From Candidatus Macondimonas diazotrophica (GTDB taxonomy: Bacteria > Pseudomonadota > Gammaproteobacteria > UBA5335), in contig NZ_SRIO01000001.1 in the NCBI RefSeq assembly GCF_004684205.1, forward strand, positions 124,001-188,000: DNA of 64,000 nucleotides. Reading direction: 5' to 3'. A program made the position numbers and the translations under genes. The notes under the pieces are model-generated. The model was not told where the DNA came from. It saw only the letters and a list, made by a program, of their open reading frames with translations, and searched no databases. Below are positions 26,490 through 37,297 of this stretch, piece after piece. Each line of letters begins with the position of its first letter. The stretch's first letter is position 1.

Positions 26490-28228
26490 AGCTCCGATCC
26501 CAGACTCAGGTGAAGCCGCCACCCGGCATCCGGCTCATCCAGCGGCTGGGCGACATCCAGTTTCAACGGTCCGACCGGACTGCGCCAACGCAAACCCAAT
26601 CCCGCCGCTGTTTTCAGATCCATCTCGGTATCATCGAATGCGTTGCCGGCATCCACGAAGACCGCGGCGCCCCACTGCCGCCACAGCAACTGCTCGAATT
26701 CCGCGCTGGCCGTGACCAGGTAACGCCCACCCTGGACCAGCCCCGCTTCGTTGCGCGAGCCCAGCTCCTGGTAGTCGTAGCCGCGCACGCTGTTATCGCC
26801 GCCGGCGAAAAAGCGCTTGGACAACGGGACATCCGACAAGGTATCGGCCACGGTCGCACCGCTTTGCTGGCGCAGGATCCAGCGCCCCCGGCTTCCGGCC
26901 GGGTGCACCCAGCGAGTCTCCATCAACGCCTGGCCGTAGGGTGTCGCATCCGGGGACACCCCCGCGAGAAAATCGACACTCCAGCGCAAGCCGTCGCGGG
27001 GGTAAAGCGGATCGTCGGCACGGGTGTAGGTCCAGTTGGCGCCCGGCAGCAGTGACAGGATCGTCTCTTCTTCATCCGAGCCATCGAGCTGAAAACGCTC
27101 GTGTTCGAGATTGATGCGCAGGATGCGCATCCACGGTGCGTCGCGGTCGGTGCGGGCCACGCCGATGCTGGTGATCCGGCTGGTTCGGTCCTCGACGTTG
27201 GTTTCCCGCAAACCGCCGTTGAGATCCAGCGAATCGGTGGCCGGATTGTCGATCGGAATGAGATAGCTGAACTGGGCACTGGCATCGACCTGAGCCAGTT
27301 TCAGCTGGCTGCGCCAACGATGCCCCAAGGAATTGACGCGCCGATTGTCCCACCCCAGGGTCCCGCGCGGCCCAGTGTCCGTGCCGTAGCCGATGCCAAA
27401 GGTGTACTTGTGGCGCTTGTTCGGATCGAGCGCGACTTCGATCGGGACGGCCCCATCCACCGCCTGCTCCGGATGCGGAATGACCTCGACGCGCGAGAAA
27501 TACTCGGTGTCATCCAGAACATATTGAAGATCAAGCAGCTTGCGGATCTCGTAGTCATCCCCGGGCGCGAAGGGGATGAACCGAGTGAGGAACTGGGGCC
27601 GCAGGATATCCTGTTCCAGACTCACCGGCCCAAAGCGGTAGCGCTGGCCCGTATTGAGCGTCAGCAAGATCTCCGCCTGGCCGGCAGCGGGGTCGATGCG
27701 CAGCTCGGCAGGATCGAAGTCGGCATCCAGATAGCCGTTCGACAGCGCACGACGGCGCAGCCGGGTTTTCCCCTCTTCGTAGCGGCGATGATCCGCCACG
27801 TCCCCCGATTTGAGCGGAAAGGATTCGGCTACCTTGCGCAGCGCCGGATCATTCTGCCCCGCGCCAGCCAGCCGCACGGCCACATCGGCTACCCGAACCG
27901 GCTCGCCGGGATCGATCCGGTAGCGCGCCAGCCAGCCGGCTTGACGTGGTGTCAACGCACTGTCGATTCTGGGCGTGTAATAGCCGAACGGCCGCAGCGC
28001 CTGTTCGATGTCCGCCTCGGCCTGCAGATGCAGCCGGCGCAGCCGAGATTCCGACATCCGCTCGGCATTTTCCTGCAAGATGCCCAAGGTGGCCCGGACG
28101 TTCTTCTCGAGATCTCCGGAGAGGCCATCGACCTCGACCACGAGTTCGACGGCCCGCGCAGGCGACATCGATACCAGCAGGAACGCTAAGCCGGTGGCGA
28201 GTGCGCGCCAGGGCCTGGAGAACACCAT
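26486..28228 (-). CDS. tamA: TamA, Omp85-family outer-membrane protein
   Basis: 580-residue outer-membrane partner of TamB. It has a signal peptide cleaved near SPARA-VEL, POTRA-type domains over about residues 28-260 (for example GYYTPRIDSALT), and a C-terminal 16-strand barrel. The barrel includes the Omp85 RGYDYQELG motif (cf. R-G-Y/F) and the closing segment SPVGPLKLDVAQPL. AGG sits a few bases before the ATG. Coupled by ATGA to tamB, it forms the classic tamAB operon. Confidence 0.95.
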   Translation of the reverse strand: MVFSRPWRALATGLAFLLVSMSPARAVELVVEVDGLSGDLEKNVRATLGILQENAERMSESRLRRLHLQAEADIEQALRPFGYYTPRIDSALTPRQAGWLARYRIDPGEPVRVADVAVRLAGAGQNDPALRKVAESFPLKSGDVADHRRYEEGKTRLRRRALSNGYLDADFDPAELRIDPAAGQAEILLTLNTGQRYRFGPVSLEQDILRPQFLTRFIPFAPGDDYEIRKLLDLQYVLDDTEYFSRVEVIPHPEQAVDGAVPIEVALDPNKRHKYTFGIGYGTDTGPRGTLGWDNRRVNSLGHRWRSQLKLAQVDASAQFSYLIPIDNPATDSLDLNGGLRETNVEDRTSRITSIGVARTDRDAPWMRILRINLEHERFQLDGSDEEETILSLLPGANWTYTRADDPLYPRDGLRWSVDFLAGVSPDATPYGQALMETRWVHPAGSRGRWILRQQSGATVADTLSDVPLSKRFFAGGDNSVRGYDYQELGSRNEAGLVQGGRYLVTASAEFEQLLWRQWGAAVFVDAGNAFDDTEMDLKTAAGLGLRWRSPVGPLKLDVAQPLDEPDAGWRLHLSLGSEL

Positions 28229-28255
28229 CGAACCTCGCGGAGCTGACGAGCCGGA

Positions 28256-28822
28256 CTATCGTGCCTGCGAACAGTCCGGCGTCGGACGCGAAGGCGCGGG
28301 ATCCGGCAGCGCCGACAGGGTCTTGCCGATCATGGCCGCCCACGCCGGATCGCCCGTCTTGGTCCGCAGCCGGCCCAGGACATCCGCAGCGCTGCGATCT
28401 TCGGTCCACTCCAGACCATAGAAACGCTCGGTGATTTCGGGGCTCTTGCCTTCGATCAGACGATAACTACCAAGGAAGGCCACCTCACCGGCGCGCACGG
28501 TGACGCAGCGTGCCGCCCCCGTCTTGCGGTTGAACCAATACGGTCGCTGACCGTCACTGAAGCCCGCCAGCACGTACTGGCCCGGCGCCAGATCGGGAAG
28601 CAGGAAATCGCCGTCCTCATCCGGATAGGCCTTGGCACTGGTCCACGCCATGGCGAATCCTTGCCCAGCCGGCAGAATCAACACGGCATACGGCCGGGTG
28701 GCGTCGCCGGTCAGTTGGCCCGCCAGCGCGCCACTCCCCGCTGCGGGCGATTTGGCGAACGGGTCGGTCGCGCAAGCCGTCAGGGCCAACAAGCAGAGAA
28801 GGATAAGGCAACGTTTCAGCAT
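28256..28822 (-). CDS. Putative lipoprotein of unknown function
   Basis: 188 residues from ATG at 28822. The lipobox LTAC is at residues 14-17 after a short positively charged start and leucine-rich core; aspartate is at +3 rather than +2, so sorting to the outer membrane is plausible. The mature part has GDFLLPDLAPGQYVLAGFSD, typical of a small carboxypeptidase-regulatory-like beta sandwich. The frame is open far upstream, but there it is only a shadow of uvrD. It ends 27 bp before the tamA start on the same strand, so it may be cotranscribed with tamAB. Confidence 0.78.
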   Translation of the reverse strand: MLKRCLILLCLLALTACATDPFAKSPAAGSGALAGQLTGDATRPYAVLILPAGQGFAMAWTSAKAYPDEDGDFLLPDLAPGQYVLAGFSDGQRPYWFNRKTGAARCVTVRAGEVAFLGSYRLIEGKSPEITERFYGLEWTEDRSAADVLGRLRTKTGDPAWAAMIGKTLSALPDPAPSRPTPDCSQAR

Positions 28823-28972
28823 CTGAGGGGTCTCCCGCGGGTTTTCCAGCACTATAACCCGAGGCCGGGCCGAAATCCTGTCCGGTCGGGGCGGATCCGG
28901 CGGTCTCCTGCCCTCAAGTGGCCAGCGTGACGCATCATCGACCGGCATCGGCGTCGCCTCGGTCAGCTGGGT

Positions 28973-28978
28973 TAAAAT
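28973..28978 (+). promoter_or_regulatory. Candidate -10 box for uvrD
   Basis: TAAAAT lies exactly six bases before the uvrD ATG, and no Shine-Dalgarno is present. Transcription from it would start at the ATG, giving a leaderless message. No -35 match is seen at 17 bases. Confidence 0.35.
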
Positions 28979-28984
28979 GCCGCG

Positions 28985-31120
28985 ATGACCGACGTAACCG
29001 CTCTGCTTGACGAATTGAACCGCCCGCAACGCGAGGCGGTCTGCGCCCCGCCTGGGCCGGTCCTGGTACTGGCCGGTGCCGGCAGCGGCAAAACCCGGGT
29101 CCTGGTGCATCGCGCGGCCTGGCTGATGACCGTGGAAGGCGTCTCGCCCTACGGCATTCTGGCCGTGACCTTCACCAACAAGGCCGCCGGCGAGATGCGC
29201 GCGCGCCTGCAGCGCTGGGTGAACCTGCCGGCCGGCACACTCTGGATCGGCACCTTTCACGGGCTTTCGCACCGTCTGTTGCGCCAGCACGCACGCGAGG
29301 CGGGACTGCCCGACGGCTTCCAGATCCTCGACAGCGACGACCAACGCCGCCTGGTCAAGCGCGTGCTGCGCAATCTGGAACTCGACGAGACGCGCTGGCC
29401 GCCGCGGCAATGCCAGGCCTTCATCAACGCGCAGAAGGAAATCGGCCTGCGTGCGCGCGATGTCGACGCCGGGAACGACCCGGCCCATGCCCAGATGCAG
29501 CGTATCTATCTGGCCTATGAAGAAGCGTGCGAGCGTGCGGGACTGCTCGATTTCGCCGAGCTGTTGCTGCGCAGTTTCGAGTTGCTGCAGCGCAATCCCG
29601 CGCTGCTGGCCCACTATCGCCAGCGTTTCGGTCATCTACTGGTCGATGAGTTTCAGGATACCAACGCCCTGCAATACCGCTGGCTGCGCCAGCTGGCGGG
29701 TCCGCAGGGCCAGCTGTTCGTGGTGGGTGACGACGACCAGTCCATCTACGGCTGGCGCGGTGCCCGCGCGGACCACCTTCAGCATTTCCTGAAGGACTAT
29801 CCGCAGACCCTGGTCATCCGCCTGGAGCAGAACTACCGTTCCACCGCGACCATTCTGGATGCCGCCAATGCCCTGATTGCCCAGAACAGCGACCGGCTCG
29901 GCAAGACCCTGTGGACGGACGGCGCGCGTGGCGAACCCATCCGCTGCTATCGGGCCTTCAACGAGCGCGACGAGGCCGATTTCGTGGTCGAAACCCTGCG
30001 ACGTCAGGCGTCCGACGGGATGCCCCGACGCGAGATGGCTGTGCTGTATCGCTCCAATGCCCAGTCGCGGGTGCTGGAAGAGGCCCTGATCCAGTCCCGG
30101 ATTCCCTACCGCGTCTATGGTGGCCTGCGCTTTTTCGAGCGTGCGGAAATCAAGGACGCGCTGGCCTATCTGCGCCTGACCCAGAATCGTGATGACGATG
30201 CGGCCTTCGAGCGGGTGGTCAACACTCCGCCGCGCGGTATCGGTGTGCGCACCGTGGAGACGCTGCGCCAGCAAGCCCGTGCCGCAGACCTGACCCTATG
30301 GCAGGCTGCACGGCAGTTCACGGGCGGGCGGACCGCAGCCGCCCTGGCCACATTCGTGCGCCAAATCGACGCCTTGGCCCAGACCATCGTGGATCTGCCG
30401 TTGGGCGATCAGGTGGCCGAAGTCATCCAGCGCAGTGGCCTGATGGCGCATCACGGCGCCGAGAAAGGCGAACAGGGTCAGGGACGACAGGAGAACCTGC
30501 AGGAACTGGTCCGCGCGGCCGGCGGATTCACCACCGACCCCGAATCCGGCGTCTCGCCCCTGATCGAGTTTCTCACCCATGCGGCGCTCGAAGCAGGTGA
30601 AATGCAGGCCGGCAGCGGCGAGGACGGCGTTCAGCTCATGACCTTGCACGCGGCCAAGGGACTGGAATTCAAGGTCGTGTTCATCACGGGCCTGGAAGAA
30701 GGCCTGTTCCCACACCAGCGCGCCCTGGAGGACGCCTCCGGGCTGGCCGAAGAACGGCGGTTGTGTTACGTCGGCATGACCCGAGCCCGGCAGATCCTGT
30801 ATCTGAGCTATGCCGAAAAGCGCCGTCTCTACCAGAGCGAGCAGTACACCATTCCGTCGCGGTTCCTGGACGAGATTCCACCCGAATGCCTCGAGGCGAT
30901 CCGGCCACAGATCGAAGTTTCCCGACCCATCAGCCTGAGCACCGCAAGCGCTGCCGCGAACGGCTTTCGCCTGGGCCAGACCGTGCGCCATGCCCGTTTC
31001 GGCGAAGGCGTGGTGCTGGCCTTCGAAGGCGCCGGCGACTCGGCCCGCATCCACGTCAACTTCCGCGATGCGGGCGCCAAGTGGCTGGTCACCAGCTACG
31101 CCAAGCTCGAAGCGCTCTGA
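28985..31120 (+). CDS. uvrD: DNA helicase II UvrD
   Basis: Superfamily 1A 3'-5' helicase for nucleotide excision and mismatch repair, 711 residues (E. coli UvrD has 720). Motifs: Q motif LNRPQREAV, Walker A GAGSGKT (31-37), TFTNKAAGEMRAR, motif II LVDEFQDTN, motif III GDDDQSIYGWRGA, motif IV LEQNYRS, motif V LMTLHAAKGLEF and motif VI YVGMTRAR. The C-terminal GQTVRHARFGEGVVL region is the UvrD/PcrA Tudor-like domain that contacts RNA polymerase. It is divergent from the lipoprotein-tamAB block. Confidence 0.97.
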   Translation: MTDVTALLDELNRPQREAVCAPPGPVLVLAGAGSGKTRVLVHRAAWLMTVEGVSPYGILAVTFTNKAAGEMRARLQRWVNLPAGTLWIGTFHGLSHRLLRQHAREAGLPDGFQILDSDDQRRLVKRVLRNLELDETRWPPRQCQAFINAQKEIGLRARDVDAGNDPAHAQMQRIYLAYEEACERAGLLDFAELLLRSFELLQRNPALLAHYRQRFGHLLVDEFQDTNALQYRWLRQLAGPQGQLFVVGDDDQSIYGWRGARADHLQHFLKDYPQTLVIRLEQNYRSTATILDAANALIAQNSDRLGKTLWTDGARGEPIRCYRAFNERDEADFVVETLRRQASDGMPRREMAVLYRSNAQSRVLEEALIQSRIPYRVYGGLRFFERAEIKDALAYLRLTQNRDDDAAFERVVNTPPRGIGVRTVETLRQQARAADLTLWQAARQFTGGRTAAALATFVRQIDALAQTIVDLPLGDQVAEVIQRSGLMAHHGAEKGEQGQGRQENLQELVRAAGGFTTDPESGVSPLIEFLTHAALEAGEMQAGSGEDGVQLMTLHAAKGLEFKVVFITGLEEGLFPHQRALEDASGLAEERRLCYVGMTRARQILYLSYAEKRRLYQSEQYTIPSRFLDEIPPECLEAIRPQIEVSRPISLSTASAAANGFRLGQTVRHARFGEGVVLAFEGAGDSARIHVNFRDAGAKWLVTSYAKLEAL

Positions 31121-31277
31121 TCGCCGATCCCCCATGGGCGCGGCAATCATCCGCCCCTGCGCCGTCCTCTGACGTCATGGATCTGCACTTTGACGTGCGT
31201 CAATCCCCGCGTCCCACGCCGGCTTACACTGTCCGTCAAACGGGTGACCATCCCGAATCGCACGGGGAGTGCAGCGC

Positions 31278-31931
31278 ATGTCGAAAATTCACCAGATCCG
31301 CCAGAGCATCGAGCACAAACTGAACCAGTGGGAAGGCATGGCCGAAGCACTGGAGCTGCAGTTGACGCTCGGACGGGCCGAAGCGCTCCAGCGCTTTGAC
31401 GAACAGCGCGAGAATCTGCGCACTGCGACGACGGCGATGAAAACCCGCGTCGATGCCATGGCGTCATTGAGCGACGATGCCCGCAACCGCGTGCAGGGCG
31501 CGCTGGAACACCTCCAGATCCAACTGGCGCTGGGCCGCGCCGAAAGCCGCGATGCCTACCTCGAACAACGCGAGAAACTGCGCCAGGCCGTCCGCAGTGT
31601 CGAGGAGCAGCTCGCGGAAACCGCCGAATCGGGCAGCGCGGAAATCAGCCAGAAACTCACCGAGGAACTGCAGACCTTCGCGCGCGCGGCCGATCGGCTG
31701 TTGGCTGAACTCGAAGCGCTGGAGCTGCAATTCGAGATCCAGGCCGAAAGCGCCCGCAATCAGCTTACCGATGCCCGCCACAAGCTGACCCAGCAGATCC
31801 AGTCCTTTCGCAAACAGCTCGCCGAACAGCGCGCGAAGGCCAAGGACCGACTGACCCAGAGCGAGGCGGAACTGGGCGAAGCGGCCCGCCATGTGAAAGA
31901 AGCCTTCGGGCGGCTACTGGGGCGCAACTGA
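31278..31931 (+). CDS. Coiled-coil protein with three internal repeats
   Basis: I do not recognise this family. It is a 217-residue, highly charged, almost wholly helical protein without signal peptide or membrane segment. A unit beginning LELQLTLGRAEALQ recurs: at residue 25, at 79 (LQIQLALGRAES) and more loosely at 148 (LELQFEIQAESA). Each copy is followed by a Glu/Arg-rich helix containing EQREKLRQ- or ARHKLTQQ-type sequence. GGGGAG nine bases before the ATG at 31278 supports the start; an ATG at 31269 is less likely. It may be a structural or polar scaffold protein; this is a guess from shape only. Confidence 0.75.
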   Translation: MSKIHQIRQSIEHKLNQWEGMAEALELQLTLGRAEALQRFDEQRENLRTATTAMKTRVDAMASLSDDARNRVQGALEHLQIQLALGRAESRDAYLEQREKLRQAVRSVEEQLAETAESGSAEISQKLTEELQTFARAADRLLAELEALELQFEIQAESARNQLTDARHKLTQQIQSFRKQLAEQRAKAKDRLTQSEAELGEAARHVKEAFGRLLGRN

Positions 31932-31939
31932 GCCGCAAG

Positions 31940-31969
31940 CGCCGGGCGCCGCTGGACAGGCGCCCGGCG
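31940..31969. terminator. Hairpin between convergent genes
   Basis: A perfect 11-bp stem, CGCCGGGCGCC (31940-31950) with GGCGCCCGGCG (31959-31969), and an eight-base loop. It separates the coiled-coil gene from the convergent ACP gene. No T tract; bidirectional terminator by position. Confidence 0.5.
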
Positions 31970-31979
31970 ACATCAGGAT

Positions 31980-32222
31980 TCAGCGCCGCTCGGCGACGTA
32001 GTCGACACAGGCCGCAAGACTGGTGAGCCGGGGGTAATCCGCCTCGGGGATGTTGACGCCCAGTTGCTTGTGGATGGCGGTGATGAAATTGAGCAGATCC
32101 ATCGAATCGATGTCGAGCTGCTCGCGCAGATCCAGGGTCGGATCGAGCGCGGCCGGATCCATCTCCGGGGCGATGGTGGCGAGAATCTGCGTCAGACGGG
32201 ATTGAATGTCGTCACGATTCAT
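31980..32222 (-). CDS. Acyl carrier protein (last gene of the 2-oxoacid dehydrogenase operon)
   Basis: 80-residue acidic carrier protein. The phosphopantetheine attachment serine is S40 in LDIDSMDLLNF, matching the DSxx motif, in a four-helix-size protein. The ATG overlaps the E2 stop by four bases (ATGA, 32219-32222), so its synthesis is coupled to E2. It is not in a fatty-acid synthesis cluster, and its sequence (PEMDPAALDPTLDLREQLDIDS) differs from that of housekeeping AcpP. It probably carries an acyl group made by, or delivered to, the neighbouring enzymes; the acyl group is unknown. Confidence 0.88.
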   Translation of the reverse strand: MNRDDIQSRLTQILATIAPEMDPAALDPTLDLREQLDIDSMDLLNFITAIHKQLGVNIPEADYPRLTSLAACVDYVAERR

Positions 32223-33409
32223 AAAAGCTCCGGTTGTTGCAGCACATCGGCGATCGCGGCCAGAAACAATCCGCCCCGATGGCCATCGCTGGCACGGTGA
32301 TCGGCCGCCAGACTCGCGGTGAGCGCCTGACGCGCGATGAGGCGCCCATCCTGCACCCATGGCCGCTCGGTCACAGCGCCGAACCCGACGATCGCCACCT
32401 GTGGCGGGTAGATGATGGGGAAAACCGCCTCCACGCCACGTTCGCCCAGGCTGGTGACGGTGATCGTGGGGTCAGCCAGCTCCGAACTGCGCAAATGCCC
32501 ACTGCGGGCGCGCTGAACCAGATCGCGGAAGCCCTGCATGAGGGCATCCAAGTCCTGATCCCGGGCATCGTGCAGCGCCGGCGCCACGAGCCCGCCACCG
32601 CGCAGGGCGATAGCCATGCCCACATGCACCGCCTCGCTCGGCTCGAAACCACCATCGCGATAGAAGCCGTTGAACTCGGCAAAACGCGCCGTCGCCTTGG
32701 CCACCGCCTTGACCAGCAGGACCCCTAACAACAGCCGCTCATCAGGCGGGCGATCGGCATTGCGCTGCGCCAGCCAGGCGAGCGCAGGCGCCATGTCCAC
32801 CGGCATGGCGAGGTAGTAGTGCGGAATCTCGCGCTTGGCATGGGCCATCGCGGCCGCAATCGCCTGACGCATCGCGGCCAGATCGCGCGCGCCCGCGACC
32901 GTGCGGGGCGCGGGCGCGGCGGCACCTTCCACATCCGCCAGCGTGATCGCGCCATCGGGGCCTGATCCCCGCAGATCAGCCAGATCGATGCCCCGCTCCG
33001 CCGCCCGGCGACGTGCTGCCGGCGAGACCTTGAGCCGATCGCCGCGGGCTGGGGCCAAAGCGGCCGGCGCCACACCACCGGCGACAGCCGGTTCCGATGG
33101 CGCAGCTGCCGGGGTCGCAGCGATCGGGGCGGGCGAGGTCGATGGCTCGGGTGACTCGGGCGCTGCACGCGGCTGCGCGCTGCGAATGCGGGCCAGCGCC
33201 GTGCCGACCGGAACCTCCGCGCCCGGCACGACGAGCAGTTCGTCCACCACGCCGTCCTCGAAAATCTCGACGTCGATGGCACCCTTGACGGTCTCCACCA
33301 CTGCGACGATCTGGCCTCGGTGTACCGCGTCTCCCGGCTTGATCTGCCATTCGACCAGCGTGCCGGCCTCCATGTCCGAACCGAGCGAGGGCATGCGGAA
33401 CTCAGCCAT
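32219..33409 (-). CDS. Dihydrolipoamide acyltransferase (E2) of a 2-oxoacid dehydrogenase-like complex
   Basis: 396 residues with the full E2 layout: a lipoyl domain (1-76) with lysine K42 in VETVKGAID, an Ala/Pro linker (80-123), a peripheral subunit-binding domain (about 126-162, [16 protein letters not shown]) and a catalytic domain (175-396) with HRxxDG as DHRASDG (370-376). It moves acyl groups from E1 to CoA or possibly another thiol. The ATG at 33409 overlaps E1beta by eight bases; the open frame further upstream is a shadow. A binding domain for E3 is present, but no E3 gene is in the operon. Confidence 0.9.
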   Translation of the reverse strand: MAEFRMPSLGSDMEAGTLVEWQIKPGDAVHRGQIVAVVETVKGAIDVEIFEDGVVDELLVVPGAEVPVGTALARIRSAQPRAAPESPEPSTSPAPIAATPAAAPSEPAVAGGVAPAALAPARGDRLKVSPAARRRAAERGIDLADLRGSGPDGAITLADVEGAAAPAPRTVAGARDLAAMRQAIAAAMAHAKREIPHYYLAMPVDMAPALAWLAQRNADRPPDERLLLGVLLVKAVAKATARFAEFNGFYRDGGFEPSEAVHVGMAIALRGGGLVAPALHDARDQDLDALMQGFRDLVQRARSGHLRSSELADPTITVTSLGERGVEAVFPIIYPPQVAIVGFGAVTERPWVQDGRLIARQALTASLAADHRASDGHRGGLFLAAIADVLQQPELL

Positions 33410-34406
33410 GGCCGAGCACCTGCCGGACCGCCTGCATGATGCGCTCGGGCTGGGGAACCGCGGCGTCCTCCAGATGTTTGGGATAGGGAATCGGCACCTC
33501 GGCGCCGCACACCCGTACCGGTGGCGCATCCAGCTCATAGAACCCCTGTTCCACGATGCGCGCCATGATCTCGGCCGAGATGCCGCCGCTGCGCCAGCCC
33601 TCGTCCACGATCACCACCCGATGGGTCTTGGACGCCGATGCCAGAATAGTGGCCTCGTCCAGTGGACGCAGGCTGCGCAGGTCGATCACCTCAGCCTCGA
33701 TCCCGTCGGCCGCGAGTTGATCGGCCGCGCGCATCGCCTTGTGAAAGCCGGCGCCGTAGGCCAGTACCGTCACATCCGCGCCCACGCGATGGACGCGAGC
33801 CTGATAAATCGGCGCTGCCTCCGCCTGGGTGGACATCCAGCCGTCCAGGTTGTAGAGCATCACGTGCTCGAAGATCAGGACCGGATCCGGATCGGCCAGC
33901 GCCGCGGCGAGCATGTGGCGCGCATCCTCCACCGTCGCCGGGGTCAGCACCTTGAGGCCGGGAATGTGGGCATACCAGCCTTCCAGGCTGTGGGAATGCT
34001 GGGCGGCGAGCTGCTTGCCCGCGCCGGTGGCCATGCGGATCACGATGGGCACGCTGAACTGCCCGCCCGACATGTGCCGCAGGGTAGCGGCGTTGTTCAT
34101 GATCTGGTCCAGCGCCAGCAGGCTGAAGTTGACCGTCATGATCTCGACGATGGGGCGCATGCCGCCGAGCGCTGCGCCGATGCCGGCACCCACGAAACCT
34201 GATTCCGACAGTGGCGTGTCGCGCACCCGCTCCTCGCCGAATTCCTCGAGCAGCCCCATGCTGACGGCATAGCAGCCGCCGTAGCGCCCCACGTCTTCGC
34301 CCATCAGAAATACGCGGGGGTCGTTGCGCAGCGCCTCGCGCAAGGCTTCGCGCATCGCCTCGCGGTAGGTGGTCTGGATCATGTGCGGCTTGGGCGCATC
34401 GCTCAT
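33402..34406 (-). CDS. 2-oxoacid dehydrogenase E1 beta subunit
   Basis: 334-residue pyruvate/branched-chain/acetoin-type E1 beta. Family segments: [50 protein letters not shown]-like [21 protein letters not shown] and DLRSLRPLD. It forms the alpha2beta2 thiamine-diphosphate enzyme with the next gene upstream. The ATG overlaps the E1alpha stop by four bases (34403-34406). Sequence alone does not tell pyruvate from other 2-oxoacids or acetoin. Confidence 0.92.
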   Translation of the reverse strand: MSDAPKPHMIQTTYREAMREALREALRNDPRVFLMGEDVGRYGGCYAVSMGLLEEFGEERVRDTPLSESGFVGAGIGAALGGMRPIVEIMTVNFSLLALDQIMNNAATLRHMSGGQFSVPIVIRMATGAGKQLAAQHSHSLEGWYAHIPGLKVLTPATVEDARHMLAAALADPDPVLIFEHVMLYNLDGWMSTQAEAAPIYQARVHRVGADVTVLAYGAGFHKAMRAADQLAADGIEAEVIDLRSLRPLDEATILASASKTHRVVIVDEGWRSGGISAEIMARIVEQGFYELDAPPVRVCGAEVPIPYPKHLEDAAVPQPERIMQAVRQVLGHG

Positions 34407-35400
34407 GACATGGCCTCCGCAGAGGTGTAGACATCGCGCACCAGATCCTCGACCGGCTCCCAGCTGCCGGCCTCGGCGAACGCCACGGCCGCCTCGACCT
34501 CCACCGTCACCGCCGCCTCGATGTCGCTCAAGGCTTGCGCGTCGAGCAGGTCGGCCGCCTCGATCCGCTGGCGCAGGGCGTCGATGGGACAGCGCTGCAT
34601 CCATTCGGCCACCTCGGCCTTGTCACGATAGCGCTGGGCATCGAACATCGAATGGGCGCGAAAGCGGTAGGTGCGGCATTCCAGAAACTGCGGTCCGCCG
34701 CCGTCCCGAATCGCGGCCACCGCCGCGCGCGCCGCCGCCGCGACCGCCAGCACGTCCATGCCGTCCACGCTGGCGCACGGCACGTCGTAGGCTGAGAGTT
34801 TGCGGCACAACTCGGTCACCGACTCGGAACGGGCGATGTGGGTGCCCATGGCGTAGAGGTTGTTCTCGCACACGAACAGGACCGGCAACTGCCACAGCTC
34901 GGCCAGATTCATCGATTCGTGAAACTCGCCCTCGGCCACCGCCCCCTCGCCGAAGAAACACACGGTCACCCGCGGCCGGTTCTGCATCCGGTCGGCCAAG
35001 GCCAGCCCCACGGCGAGGGGAATGCCCCCGGCGACGATGGCACTGCCGCCATAGAAGCGCCGCGCCGCGTCGAACAGATGCATGGAACCGCCGCGCCCAC
35101 GGCTGCAGCCCTCCTGCTTGCCGTACATCTCCGCCATGATGGCGTTCATGGGCACTCCGCGCAGCAGCGCGTGGCCATGTTCGCGGTAAGTGGCAACGAC
35201 GGCATCCTCAGGCGCCAGCGCCTGATTGACGCCGGTTGCCACCGCCTCCTCGCCGATATACAGATGCAAAAAGCCGCGGATGCGGGTTTCGGTATAGAGC
35301 TGCGCGCAGCGCTCCTCGAGGCGGCGAATGCGCAGCATGTCCTTGAGCAGCGCTGCGGCATCAGCCGGCGACCGTTCCGCCAGGGGCGGCGTGACCGTGT

Positions 35401-35404
<4 letters not shown>
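34403..35404 (-). CDS. 2-oxoacid dehydrogenase E1 alpha subunit
   Basis: 333 residues, thiamine-diphosphate-binding subunit. Visible: [27 protein letters not shown], the [10 protein letters not shown] loop and the ThDP/Mg motif starting [17 protein letters not shown] and ending CENN. In that motif the classical GDG is GEG, as in many PdhA and AcoA proteins. Four-base ATGA overlaps at both ends link it to the ligase gene and E1beta. It decarboxylates a 2-oxoacid (or cleaves acetoin) and loads the lipoyl group of E2. Confidence 0.92.
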
Positions 35405-37164
<1,760 letters not shown>

Positions 37165-37297
37165 GGCGCACCTCCATTCTTCAGCGGAATGGGGCGCCTC
37201 TGACGATACCGATGCCACGACCCGCGGTCATGATGCACAGCGCCGACGCCCATGCGTTCAGTGTCGCCAGCCCGACCGCCCAGGCTCTTGATCCAGC

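Noticed and set aside
22740-26522. Long plus-strand frames across the tamA-tamB region, up to 682 residues
   Set aside because: They read Arg/Pro-rich antisense of a well-supported tamAB pair, with no domain or start signal.
26486-28409. Alternative upstream start or extra gene over tamA (186-residue minus frame at 27849)
   Set aside because: Different frame from tamA, no domain, and it runs over the lipoprotein gene end.
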